A DNA stretch of 64,000 nucleotides from Mesorhizobium onobrychidis (GTDB taxonomy: Bacteria > Pseudomonadota > Alphaproteobacteria > Rhizobiales > Rhizobiaceae): positions 62,001-126,000 of the forward strand of contig NZ_CP062230.1 of the NCBI RefSeq assembly GCF_024707545.1, in the 5' to 3' direction. The notes under the pieces were generated by a model that saw only the letters and a program-made list of their open reading frames with translations, had not been told where the DNA came from and did no database searches. Positions 38,165 to 47,549 of the stretch are shown in pieces. The number at the start of each line of letters is the position of its first letter. The stretch's first letter is position 1. Position numbers and translations under genes: made by a program.

Positions 38165-38462
38165 TCGTGACTCACGGCTATGACTATCTAGTACCTGATG
38201 GCCGGGGTTTCTTGGGTGGCTGGGGTCCGTTCCCGGTCCTTGGCTCGATCCTAGCTTCCGCCGCAAGGGCTACGCGGAGATCAGCAAGCGAAAGAAAAAC
38301 TGCGTGAAGCTTATTGATCGTTTCGATACGATGCTCGCTGACCTTGCCGCAAACCTCCCTTCGCACATGTTAGGTTTCTGGATTTGCGGAACACGCTTTC
38401 GACAAGCGCAGCCTACAAGACTTGGTGGGCCAACGAGTTGCACCCAACGCCAAAGGGCTTCC
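38165..38462 (+). pseudogene. SGNH hydrolase C-terminal remnant, relative of loci A and B
   Basis: With two frame changes the plus strand reads PIVTHGYDYLVPDGRGFLGG, then GPWLDPSFRRKGYAEI and CVKLIDRFDTMLADLAAN, then RFLDLRNTLSTSAAYKTWWA and NELHPTPKGF. Loci A and B share the HGYDY strand, the long helix and the terminal (D/E)xxH-G motif, so this is a third, decayed member of the same SGNH branch. The GDS and GND blocks are missing. Shifts are near 38240 and 38375. Confidence 0.65.
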
Positions 38463-38515
38463 GCAATACGTCCGTCCTGCATCACAGGAAGGGTTAAGGG
38501 CATCTTTGCAAGTAT

Positions 38516-39115
38516 GCGGGCAATCCGAGGTCTATGTCCGCCACGGACGAGCATTTACGGCCTGGCCGACCCGCGAAGGCCTGACACTGGTCATCGCCGG
38601 ATGGCTATACGCTGAATTCGCGGAAACAAGAAAGACGTCGAAGGAAACTACCTGAAAACGATCGAGTTAGCGCCAGATTTTGCCGACCGCCTCCGCGGTG
38701 CCAAGCGCAAGGGCGGTTCGTTGGCATGGCCGTGCCGAACTATTTCCGCTGGCCTTACGGTCCTGGTTGGGCTCTCGTAGGCGATGCCGGCTACAACAAG
38801 GAATTCATTACCTCGCAACGAATTCTGGACGCTTTCCATGATGCCGAACTCCGCGCGACCGCACTCGACGAATCTTTTTCGGAAGCGCGGCCGTTTGAGG
38901 ATGCAATGAATGAGTACCAGCGCACGCGACGCGCAGGTAAAGGCGATGTAATAATTCACATGCCAGCTGGCGCCGCTGGAGCCTCCGCCTCCGGAACTAC
39001 AGCCGCTTCTTGCAACGGCAGCCGGAATGCCATGGATGGCCTCGCGTGGACGAACACCGGACCGCCTGTGGCGTTCTTCGCACCCGAGAACGTGAAGGCG
39101 ATTACAGCCGCCGCC
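38516..39115 (+). pseudogene. FAD-dependent monooxygenase, decayed fragment
   Basis: Fragments in different frames align in order: SEVYVRHGRAFTAWPTREGL, TLVIAGWLYAEF, GMAVPNYFRWPYGPGWALVG, DAGYNKEFITSQ, ELRATALDESFSEARPFEDA and AFFAPENVKAITAAA. These are the C-terminal half of a PHBH-type flavin monooxygenase (the GD-box is VGDAGY). The N-terminal FAD-binding fold is absent. At least three shifts are needed (near 38637, 38714 and 38940-38990). No product of use can form. Confidence 0.8.
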
Positions 39116-39591
39116 TCCCGCGAACACCCGCTACGGAGCCGCGCTGTGAACGGCAGTTCATGGCGGGTATTGTTGAAATGTCCGGCGCGCCGCCAAGCAA
39201 AGTGTCACTGGTGAAATTCCATCCTTTGTCACACTTCCATCGGCATCTGGATTCCGCAATCGACCGCGGCGGTGCTCGTCGCAGAGGCGATGCGCCGCCG
39301 ATAGATCACCTATTCAATTCCATGGTAATTGACGATCGCGAAATTACAGGTATTCTGAAAAAATTGTTAGGGGGAAGAAGAATCGCACTGACGGCGGATG
39401 CTAAGCTTTTGATATCAGGTTGATACTTTCCTTCGAATCTTGATGAGAAGGAAGCGCTTGTGTTGTTGCCCAGGGCGCGACCTGCCTGAACACGATGGTG
39501 CTCACCAGCCCATTTTGATCCAGGCCGCATCGCTAGATGTTTCAATGTGCGTTGCCGATTTGGGTTCGGGTGCGATGGGCTTGGGGGAAAA
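39116..39591. other. Intergenic before the cytochrome gene
   Basis: Frames here have no motif I recognise. AT content rises at 39310-39440, a plausible promoter zone for the cytochrome/GMC genes. Confidence 0.4.
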
Positions 39592-42500
39592 ATGACGTTT
39601 GCGCGCGCAATCAGTGTCTTGGCGTTGCTGGTGTCTTCAGTCGTTCCGTTCGCAGCCGGCGCGGGACCGTCCGATTACCCGGCCGCGTCCGTTGCGCCGA
39701 AGTTGCAGTCTGGATGGGACGCTGAGCCTAACCAGCTCGATGTTTCTGCTCCGCCAGACGAGGCGCAAGGAGGCATAACGGAAGCGGGGACGCCCATTAA
39801 CCCGCGGACCGAGGATTTCTTCCCAGCCGAGCAGCGCAACCTCTTTTGGGAGGTCGACCAGGTCGTCGGTCCGGACGGCGGGCTGCATCCATTCCCGTAT
39901 TCCGACGGATCGAAAGTGCCGCCGGAGGCGCGCGATGCCATCCGCGGCAAGAACACGTGGATTACCTGGGGCGAGGGCAACGAGGTCTTCTGGGACTGGG
40001 TGCAGCAGCACGGCTACGGGCTGGCGGACTTCCTCATCCTCATGGATTCGCGCCAGCGCGGGACCCGCTTTGCAAAGTCGGGGCTGATAAACCAGCCGGG
40101 CATGCAGGCCCAGCTCGAAAAGGACAAGAAAATCCTCGGCCTCTATCTCGACGAAGCGGTTGCCGGTCAGGTCGAGCTCAAGCAGCCCGATACGGAAACC
40201 GACAAGGATATCGACGCCGAGACCGGCAAGCCGGCGGTCCGCCGCGCGCTGCCCGACCAGGCCCCCAAGGAACTGTTCGAGCCCGGCGACCGTCCACTGT
40301 ACACCGAGGTGCGCTCCAAGCTCGCCCGCGACGGCCTCGACCCCTCGATCTACGGCTATCCCAGCGGCATTGTCGGCCTGCGGCTGTTCCTCAATCCCAA
40401 TTTCTTCGGCAACACCAAGGCCGCGGAAGGGGCGCGCGGCTATTGGAAGACACGCGTCCAGGATACCAACGACGCCTACTACACAGACCAGGCGATCAAT
40501 GCCGATCCCAAGCTGGTGCGGCCGTTCCGGGTCAGCATGGCGTGCGGCTTCTGCCATATCGCGCCGCATCCGCTCAACCCGCCCGCCGACCCCGAGAAGC
40601 CGGGATGGGCGAACCTGTCCAGCACCATCGGCGACCAGTATTGGGACCCAGTCGCGACCTTCGTCAATCTGAAGACACCGAGCAGCTTCCTCTACCAATT
40701 CTTGGCCAGCCAGCAGCCCGGCACCATCGACACCTCGCTGGTCAGCACTGATCACATCAACAACTCCAACACCATTACCGCGGTCTTTGACGTGCCGGCG
40801 CGCCTGGAGCGCGCCAAGACCAACCTGCCCGAAAAGCAAAACTCGTCCAACTTGCTGATCCCTTACGCTGAGGAACCGAAGAAGCAGGACGCCAATCCAA
40901 GGCTCACGCCGCGCGTGCTGCTCGACGGCGCCGACAGCGTCGGCGTCTTCGGCGCGCTGTCGCGTGTCTATCTCAACATCGGCGCCTATTCGGAGGAATG
41001 GAAGCGCCTTCACAACACGGTGGTCGGCTTCACGCCGCAGCGCCCCTTCGCCGTGTCGACGGCGCTGAAGAATTCCGTCTACTGGAAAACCGCCGACAAA
41101 TACCGCATCCCCTATCTGGCGGCCTTCTTCACCTACAAGAACCCGCAGACCGGCGAGCACGTCACCCAACCCATGCACCTGGCCACCACGGCTGTCGGCA
41201 AACCCATCATCGAGGCCGAGAGCGAGGCGGCGGGCAAGGGCCGTGCCGTCTTCATCCAGAACTGCGCGATTTGCCATTCGAGCAAGCAGCCCGACGGCTT
41301 CTCGCTGACGTTCTCGCGCGACTGGGCGAGCAAGCAGAAACTCGCCGCCGGCGCGCCGCCGGCGCTGACCCTGCCGATGGATTTCGCCGACTGGACGCAG
41401 TTCACTGCCGGGGACGCCTATCGCGAATATGTCAAACAGATCGAAAAGGATGCTGAAGATAAGCTCGCCCCGTTCCTCAAGGACAATTTCCTGTCGAACG
41501 AGATCCGGGTGCCGATCACGCTGGTCGGCACGAATTCAGCGCGCGCCGCCGGCACCAACGCCATGCGCGGGCAGATCTGGGACAATTTCTCGTCCGAGGA
41601 CTACAAGAATCTGCCGGCGGTGGGCGAGGTTCATTTCTTCAATCCGTTCTCTGGCGCGAAGGTCGACGAGTGGGGCAACAACGATACCTACGCACCGCCG
41701 GGCGGCGGGCCGGGCTATTACCGGCCGGCCTCGCTGATCAGCTTGTGGGCGACGGCGCCCTACCTGCATAACAACGCGCTCGGGCAATACATGTTCAAAA
41801 ACGCGCGCGGGGAATACACGCACGATCCCTCGATCGAGGGCCGCCTGAAGGCCTTCGAGGACGGCATCGACAAAATCCTGTGGAAGGAAAAGCGCGAATC
41901 GATCGAGCACCGCCGGCCAGGCGACCTGCGCGGCTCGGCGACGCCGGCCGACAGCGACGAGGGCTTCATCTACCGCACCACGCAGGCCAGCTACCTCGAC
42001 TTTCCCGCCCCCTTCATCCGCCAACTCATCGAAGGCGTGGCTGGTCCGTTCCTGACGTCGGTCCTCACCACCTGGCTGTGGGTGGGTATCGCGCTTGTCG
42101 CGCTGGTGCTGGCGGTCGTGGCAAGGCCGCGGCACGCGGGTTTTGTCTTCCTGCTGATCGCCGTGCTTGCCGCCGTAGCGCTGCGCCTCACCCGCATCGA
42201 CACGATCTATCCGCTGCTGTGGCTCATCCCGGCCGTCGCGGTGGCGGCGACCGCGCTGTTGTGGTTCAGGTCGTGGCCCAGGGACAGCTGGGCCGGCAGG
42301 GTTGTGTTCCTGGCGATGAGCGCGGTGTCAATCGTCGTGATGATCGTGGCAACCACCTTCGTCAACGGCGGAATGGGCGGCCTCAAGGTCGGTCCCATAC
42401 CGGCCGGCACGCCGGTCAATCTCATCATGAACATCAATCCGGAAGCCCCGATCGGCGACCTCATGAACGCGGCGTTCGGCATGACGCGCGGCATCCTGCG

Positions 42501-42690
42501 TGTGCGCAAGGATTCACTGCATCTGAAACCGGGCGACGAAGCCTGGCAGGCGTTCAAGGACGAGGCGGCTGGTCCCCTGATGCGGGCAATCAAGAACCCA
42601 GACTTCGTGCTCGATCGTGGCCACTGGTTTGCCGAGAAGCTGACCGACGAGCAGAAGAAGGATCTCAAGGCGTTCCTGAAGACACTCTAA
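39592..42690 (+). CDS. Large diheme cytochrome c-like membrane protein
   Basis: 1032 aa from ATG 39592, preceded by GGGGGAAAA. A signal peptide (AISVLALLVSSVVPFAAGAG) is followed by a periplasmic region with two heme-binding motifs: CGFCH (about residue 318) and CAICH (about 558). Residues 820-925 hold three or four membrane helices (VLTTWLWVGIALVALVLAVV, FVFLLIAVLAAVALRL, LLWLIPAVAVAATALLWF, VVFLAMSAVSIVVMIVATTF). A soluble tail follows. The GMC oxidoreductase starts 28 bp later, so the pair is probably an enzyme with its electron acceptor, passing electrons toward the respiratory chain. The length is far above that of ordinary dehydrogenase cytochromes, and I do not know a named family. Confidence 0.85.
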   Translation: MTFARAISVLALLVSSVVPFAAGAGPSDYPAASVAPKLQSGWDAEPNQLDVSAPPDEAQGGITEAGTPINPRTEDFFPAEQRNLFWEVDQVVGPDGGLHPFPYSDGSKVPPEARDAIRGKNTWITWGEGNEVFWDWVQQHGYGLADFLILMDSRQRGTRFAKSGLINQPGMQAQLEKDKKILGLYLDEAVAGQVELKQPDTETDKDIDAETGKPAVRRALPDQAPKELFEPGDRPLYTEVRSKLARDGLDPSIYGYPSGIVGLRLFLNPNFFGNTKAAEGARGYWKTRVQDTNDAYYTDQAINADPKLVRPFRVSMACGFCHIAPHPLNPPADPEKPGWANLSSTIGDQYWDPVATFVNLKTPSSFLYQFLASQQPGTIDTSLVSTDHINNSNTITAVFDVPARLERAKTNLPEKQNSSNLLIPYAEEPKKQDANPRLTPRVLLDGADSVGVFGALSRVYLNIGAYSEEWKRLHNTVVGFTPQRPFAVSTALKNSVYWKTADKYRIPYLAAFFTYKNPQTGEHVTQPMHLATTAVGKPIIEAESEAAGKGRAVFIQNCAICHSSKQPDGFSLTFSRDWASKQKLAAGAPPALTLPMDFADWTQFTAGDAYREYVKQIEKDAEDKLAPFLKDNFLSNEIRVPITLVGTNSARAAGTNAMRGQIWDNFSSEDYKNLPAVGEVHFFNPFSGAKVDEWGNNDTYAPPGGGPGYYRPASLISLWATAPYLHNNALGQYMFKNARGEYTHDPSIEGRLKAFEDGIDKILWKEKRESIEHRRPGDLRGSATPADSDEGFIYRTTQASYLDFPAPFIRQLIEGVAGPFLTSVLTTWLWVGIALVALVLAVVARPRHAGFVFLLIAVLAAVALRLTRIDTIYPLLWLIPAVAVAATALLWFRSWPRDSWAGRVVFLAMSAVSIVVMIVATTFVNGGMGGLKVGPIPAGTPVNLIMNINPEAPIGDLMNAAFGMTRGILRVRKDSLHLKPGDEAWQAFKDEAAGPLMRAIKNPDFVLDRGHWFAEKLTDEQKKDLKAFLKTL

Positions 42691-42718
42691 CACTGACCGA
42701 CCGGGGGCGGGCCGAGCC

Positions 42719-45700
42719 ATGGAAAGAAAAGCGCAGCAGGCTCAGGACGAACAAAAGAGGGAGGCAGAGCGCGAGGCGGCTATCCGGAAGGCGACCGATC
42801 CCGCCTCCACCCCATTCGACTACATCGTCATAGGCTCCGGCGCGGGCGGCGGCCCACTGGCCGCGCGGCTGGCGCTCGCCGGCCGGCGCGTGCTGGTCGT
42901 CGAGGCCGGCGTCGATCCGGTCGTGAACAACCCGCGGGCGGAGGTCTACAACATCCCTGCCTATAACGGCGCGGCCACCGAAGACCCGGTCACGAGCTGG
43001 GACTTTTCGGTACGTCACTATGGCGAGAAGAGCCGCCAGGCGCAGGATAGCAAATACGACCCGACAAAGGACCCTGAAAGCACGGGCGGCAAAGGCAAAG
43101 GCGGCATCTTCTACCCGCGCGCCGCCGCGCTTGGCGGCTGTACGTCACATCATGCGATGATCATGATCCGTCCCAACAACTCGGATTGGGACGACATTGC
43201 CAAGTTCACCGGCGACGACTCATGGCGGTCGGGGAACATGCAGGGTTATTTCCCGAAGATCGAGAAGAACCTCTATTACGACGTCTACAAGCATTTTTTC
43301 GGCCGCATCCTAGGCGGCATCCTGGCGTTCGTGCAGTGGCTTGCCACCTTCATCAACCCGCGCAGCCAGCTCGATCCGAACGGTCACGGCTTCAAGGGCT
43401 GGCAGCCGACCAGCTTCATCGATCCGATCGTGATCGCCGCCATCGCGCGCGGCGACTGGACCTTCCTGCGGCTGCTCCTCAACGTTGCCTCGACGGCGCT
43501 GACGGGTGGCGGCATCTGGCGCGCGATCAGACGTTTCCAGATCATCCAGTTCCTCGATCCCAACGTCCCGATCAACCGCAGCGTCGGCCGCGAGCAGCGC
43601 GAGAAAGATCTGAAGAACCCGCGGCTGTCGCTAATCTCGATCGGAACCGACGGGAAGCAACGCTCCGGATTGCGTGAGTGGCTGGTCCAGGTGGCGGCCG
43701 ACCTTCCCGACCACCTGGTGCTGCTGACCGGGGCGCATGCGACCCGGCTGATCTTCACCAAGGATCAAAACGAGCCGGCGCCGCGGGTCGTCGGCGTCGA
43801 GGTCGTGCGCGGCGCCTATCTATACAAGGCGAGCAAGGGCAACCTCACCGACGCGGATCGCAGCAAGGCGGTCAAGGACGGCACCGCGAAATATTTCGCG
43901 TCGGCGGAAGTCATCGTCTCGGGAGGATCGTTCAACACGCCGCAATTGCTGATGCTGAGTGGCATCGGCGACGCCGCCATGCTGAAGGCGCTCGGCATCG
44001 CCGGCCCGCGCGACGCCGATGGGACTGAGCTCACGCCGGTGATCGACCTGCCCGGCGTCGGCCGCAACCTGCAGGACCGCTACGAGGTCAGCGTCATCTC
44101 CGAGATGAAGAGCGAGTTCTCGACGCTGAAGGATGTCAGCTTCATACCCGGAGACATCAAGGACCCGGTGTTCAAGCAATGGGAGAAGGACAGGACCGGC
44201 CTCTACGCAACCAATGGCGGCGCGCTGGCGATGCTCCTCGCCTCGTCCGCCGGCATGGAAAAGGTAAAGAACAGGGATGAGATCAAGGCAGACCTGTTCA
44301 TCTTCGGGGTTCCCGCAGCCTTCCGCGGCTACTATTGGAACTGGTCTAACGAACTTCTGAAGCCGACCAAGGGCGCGCTCAAGGATCAGCGCAATCTTTG
44401 GACCTGGGTGATCCTGAAGGCCTATACCGACAACAATTATGGCAACGTGAAGTTGCGCAGCAGCGACCCGTTCGATGTGCCCGACATAAACTTCCGCTCC
44501 TTCGTGGAGGGCCCGCCCGGCCACGTATCCGACATTGCAGCGCTGTGCGAGGCGGTCGAGCGCACGCGCGCGATCAACGCTAAGATCAAGGGGATGAAGG
44601 GCGAAATCCAGCCCGGCGCGAGCAGGCCGGACGCTTCGGCCGATCTTAGCCAGTGGGTGCAGGACGAGGCGTGGGGGCATCACGCCTGCGGCACCTGCCG
44701 CATCGGCTCGGATCGGCAATGGCGACCCGACGTGACGGCGCTGCAGGACAGAAATGCCGTCCTGCATAGTAGCTTCAAGGTGCATGGCATCGACCGGCTT
44801 CGCGTCGTAGATGCCTCAGTGTTCCCGAAGATCCCTGGATATTTCATCGTCACGCCGGTGTTCATGATCGGCGAGAAAGCGGCCGATACGATCCTCGCGG
44901 ATTCGGCGACTTATCCAGCTAGAATCGAAGAACTCGAAGCCAAGGCGGTCTACGAGCGCCGCGGCAGGCCGATCGGTGGCCAGAATGCAACATCAGCCGA
45001 GAAGCTCTTGCCGCGGGACAGCATCGGGCTGGCGCTCTCCGGCGGCGGCGTGCGTGCCGCTACCTATTGTCTCGGCGTCCTACAGGCACTAGCCGCCACA
45101 AAGATGCTGCCACGCATCGATTTCCTCTCCCCGGTCTCGGGAGGCGGCTACATTGCCGGTTTCCTGGGACGCCTCTATTCGCGGATGGCTCCGGATACGC
45201 CGCATAAGGCCGAGCGTATCGAAGCGATCGTCAATGACCCGAACTCCTCCGAGATCTGGTGGTTGCGGCGGCACGCCAACTATCTCGCCGGCGCAGGGCG
45301 CTCCGATCTCGAGACGAACCTGGCAGTCTTCGCCCGCAACCTCGCGACCGTGCTGTTTTGCGTCGGCGCGCTATTTCTGGCCGGGCTGGGTGCGCTGCGC
45401 TTGATTGCCGACTGGGCCTTTCCTGCCGGCTCCGCAGGCTGGGAGATCGCGGCAATCCCCGTCTCGCCCTGGTGGCGGGCGCCAACCGCCGTGCTGCTTT
45501 TGGCTGCGCTGCCGCTTGCCATCGGCTACTGGCTGACGCCGCCTTCGCGCTCAAGATGGTCGTATTCTATCTTCGGCGTGCTGGCCTGGCTGATGCTGCT
45601 TGGCAGCGCGATCGTCGCCACTGGCATAACGGGTCTGAGAACCTGGGGCCTGGTTGCCACCGGCGTGCTCATCCTGGCCTGGCTGTGGCAGGAGGGCGTG

Positions 45701-47407
45701 CGCCTGGGTGTGCATCCGGAGGCGCGCCGGAAAGGCTTCACCGCGCTCTATCACAATCGCCTGGCGCGCGCACTGGGCAGCGTGCTGATTCTGTTTGCCG
45801 CAACGGTGGTCTTTGTTGTCATCGATTCGCTTGCCCGCATCGCTTCGACCAAACCGATCGTTCCTATCATGGCCGGCTCGGCCTTGATCGTTTCGCCTTT
45901 CCTACCGTTTATCCGCGACCTTGCCGTTTCCCTCATACCGGCGAGCGTCACCGCGACGGCGGAAAAGGTTGGCATCCGCACCAGCAGGATCGCGCTCAAC
46001 ATCCTAGCGTTCTCGCTGGCCGCCCTCCTGTTCTTTGCCGTGGATGTGATCGCCCATGGGGCGTTCGAAAGGGGCCAGTTGATCGGCATCTGGGTCGTCG
46101 CAGCGTCGCTGGTCGTTTCCCTGGCACTCGGCCAGGCGCTAAGTTTTCTCAACATGTCGTCGTTGCAGCAGCAACTCACCCAGAAGATCGCCCGCACCTT
46201 TCTCGGCGCCACCAACGACGAGCGCATCCATCCCGTCGGGACCACGCCTCCGGTTCCGGTCCAGGTTTCCGATGCGAATGACGACACGTGGCTCAGCCAA
46301 TACCATCCGGAGAAGAACGGCGGGCCGCTGCATTTACTCAACGTCTGCATCAACCAAACCGTAGACCATATATCGGGGCGCCAGCTTAGCCAGAACAAAG
46401 GCCTGTCGATGTGTCTGGGGCCGACGGGCATCAGCGTGGGCCGCCACTATCACGCGACGTGGGAGAAGCGCCGATCCGACCTGCCGCTGAGCCAAGTCGA
46501 GGTCCGCGCGCTGCCTGCAGCCCCCGATCCCCATCAGTTCCATGTGCTGGCTCGATCCGGCAGCGAAACGGCCACGGTAGAGCATCTGACGTTGGGGCGC
46601 TGGATGGCGATTTCGGCGGCATCGGTGTCCACCGGAGCCGGGCGCAGGAGCAGCCTGCCGATGTCGCTGCTCCTGGGACTGCTGAACGTGCGCCTCGGCT
46701 ATTGGTGGAACAGCGGCATCAATCCGGGTCGGCGACCCGGGCGCTACCCGCCCGATCTGTGGCGGCGCATCAAGTCGCTGCCCTCCACCGTCTTTGCCGC
46801 GCAGGCATTGCTGCTCAACGAATGGCGCGGCTATTTCGAAGGGCCGAGCGCTAGGCGCTGGTACCTTAGCGATGGCGGGCATTTCGACAATACTGGCGTC
46901 TACGAACTCATCCGGCGCCGTCTGCCGTTCATCATTGCCGTTGATGCTGGCCAAGACGAAGGATACGAGTTCGACGATCTGGCCATCCTGATGCGGCAGG
47001 TGCGTCTCGATTTCGGAGCGGAGTTGAACTGGCTCGATCCCGGGGCTGCGGGCGCCAAACCCTGGAGCAGCCTGAACGCGGCCGCAGCCACCCAGGAGGC
47101 GACGATACCGGCCTGGATTCAGGCCCTCATACAGCATCCGGAGGTGATCGGTGGGCTCGGTAGCATGAAACGTGACGGCCCGTCCTGCGCGGCACTGGCG
47201 CGGATTTCTTATCCCGACAGAGAAAGCTGGCTTTTGCTGATCAAGGCCAACCTTGCCCCGAAGGTCCGGGCCGACGTGAGAAACTACGCGCTGATGCATC
47301 CGAGCTTCCCCAACGAGCCGACGCTCGATCAGTTCTTCGACGACGACCAGTGGGAAAGCTACCGGTCGCTGGGCGAATGCGCCGCCAGGGCACTGTTTGA
47401 CCAATGA
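42719..47407 (+). CDS. GMC oxidoreductase fused to a membrane patatin-like lipase
   Basis: 1562 aa. Residues 30-740 are a GMC flavoenzyme: YIVIGSGAGGGPLAARLA (FAD), GGCTSHHAMIM, GSFNTPQLLMLSGIG, and the catalytic-side WGHHACGTCRIG and VVDASVFPKIPGYFIVTPVFMIGEKAAD. From about 765 begins a patatin-like hydrolase: LALSGGGVRAA (oxyanion loop, G775-G777), VSGGGYIAGF (nucleophile S807) and SDGGHFDNTG (D1385). Seven or eight hydrophobic helices lie between Ser and Asp (about 873-1140). One chain could thus release a lipid-derived alcohol or sterol and oxidise it, giving electrons to the cytochrome encoded just upstream. The frame is open for 4.7 kb and both active sites look intact. Confidence 0.9.
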   Translation: MERKAQQAQDEQKREAEREAAIRKATDPASTPFDYIVIGSGAGGGPLAARLALAGRRVLVVEAGVDPVVNNPRAEVYNIPAYNGAATEDPVTSWDFSVRHYGEKSRQAQDSKYDPTKDPESTGGKGKGGIFYPRAAALGGCTSHHAMIMIRPNNSDWDDIAKFTGDDSWRSGNMQGYFPKIEKNLYYDVYKHFFGRILGGILAFVQWLATFINPRSQLDPNGHGFKGWQPTSFIDPIVIAAIARGDWTFLRLLLNVASTALTGGGIWRAIRRFQIIQFLDPNVPINRSVGREQREKDLKNPRLSLISIGTDGKQRSGLREWLVQVAADLPDHLVLLTGAHATRLIFTKDQNEPAPRVVGVEVVRGAYLYKASKGNLTDADRSKAVKDGTAKYFASAEVIVSGGSFNTPQLLMLSGIGDAAMLKALGIAGPRDADGTELTPVIDLPGVGRNLQDRYEVSVISEMKSEFSTLKDVSFIPGDIKDPVFKQWEKDRTGLYATNGGALAMLLASSAGMEKVKNRDEIKADLFIFGVPAAFRGYYWNWSNELLKPTKGALKDQRNLWTWVILKAYTDNNYGNVKLRSSDPFDVPDINFRSFVEGPPGHVSDIAALCEAVERTRAINAKIKGMKGEIQPGASRPDASADLSQWVQDEAWGHHACGTCRIGSDRQWRPDVTALQDRNAVLHSSFKVHGIDRLRVVDASVFPKIPGYFIVTPVFMIGEKAADTILADSATYPARIEELEAKAVYERRGRPIGGQNATSAEKLLPRDSIGLALSGGGVRAATYCLGVLQALAATKMLPRIDFLSPVSGGGYIAGFLGRLYSRMAPDTPHKAERIEAIVNDPNSSEIWWLRRHANYLAGAGRSDLETNLAVFARNLATVLFCVGALFLAGLGALRLIADWAFPAGSAGWEIAAIPVSPWWRAPTAVLLLAALPLAIGYWLTPPSRSRWSYSIFGVLAWLMLLGSAIVATGITGLRTWGLVATGVLILAWLWQEGVRLGVHPEARRKGFTALYHNRLARALGSVLILFAATVVFVVIDSLARIASTKPIVPIMAGSALIVSPFLPFIRDLAVSLIPASVTATAEKVGIRTSRIALNILAFSLAALLFFAVDVIAHGAFERGQLIGIWVVAASLVVSLALGQALSFLNMSSLQQQLTQKIARTFLGATNDERIHPVGTTPPVPVQVSDANDDTWLSQYHPEKNGGPLHLLNVCINQTVDHISGRQLSQNKGLSMCLGPTGISVGRHYHATWEKRRSDLPLSQVEVRALPAAPDPHQFHVLARSGSETATVEHLTLGRWMAISAASVSTGAGRRSSLPMSLLLGLLNVRLGYWWNSGINPGRRPGRYPPDLWRRIKSLPSTVFAAQALLLNEWRGYFEGPSARRWYLSDGGHFDNTGVYELIRRRLPFIIAVDAGQDEGYEFDDLAILMRQVRLDFGAELNWLDPGAAGAKPWSSLNAAAATQEATIPAWIQALIQHPEVIGGLGSMKRDGPSCAALARISYPDRESWLLLIKANLAPKVRADVRNYALMHPSFPNEPTLDQFFDDDQWESYRSLGECAARALFDQ

Positions 47408-47549
47408 TGCCGACGTTGTCGCTTAGCGTCCGCGTTCACCACTTCGTCATCCTTGGGCAAGCGAGCAGAGCGAGCGCGCCTTGGGATCCTGAACGTTGTG
47501 GCAGCAACGTCTGCGCTGGGCGAAGGACGCGGACGTTGATGCCTTTACC

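Noticed and set aside
39637..41277. Minus-strand frame of 546 codons
   Set aside because: Lies wholly inside the cytochrome gene; no motif, and the plus strand has signal peptide and heme sites. GC-rich codon use creates such shadows.
46334..47404. Minus-strand frame of 356 codons
   Set aside because: Antisense to the patatin half of the fusion gene; the plus strand carries the catalytic Asp.
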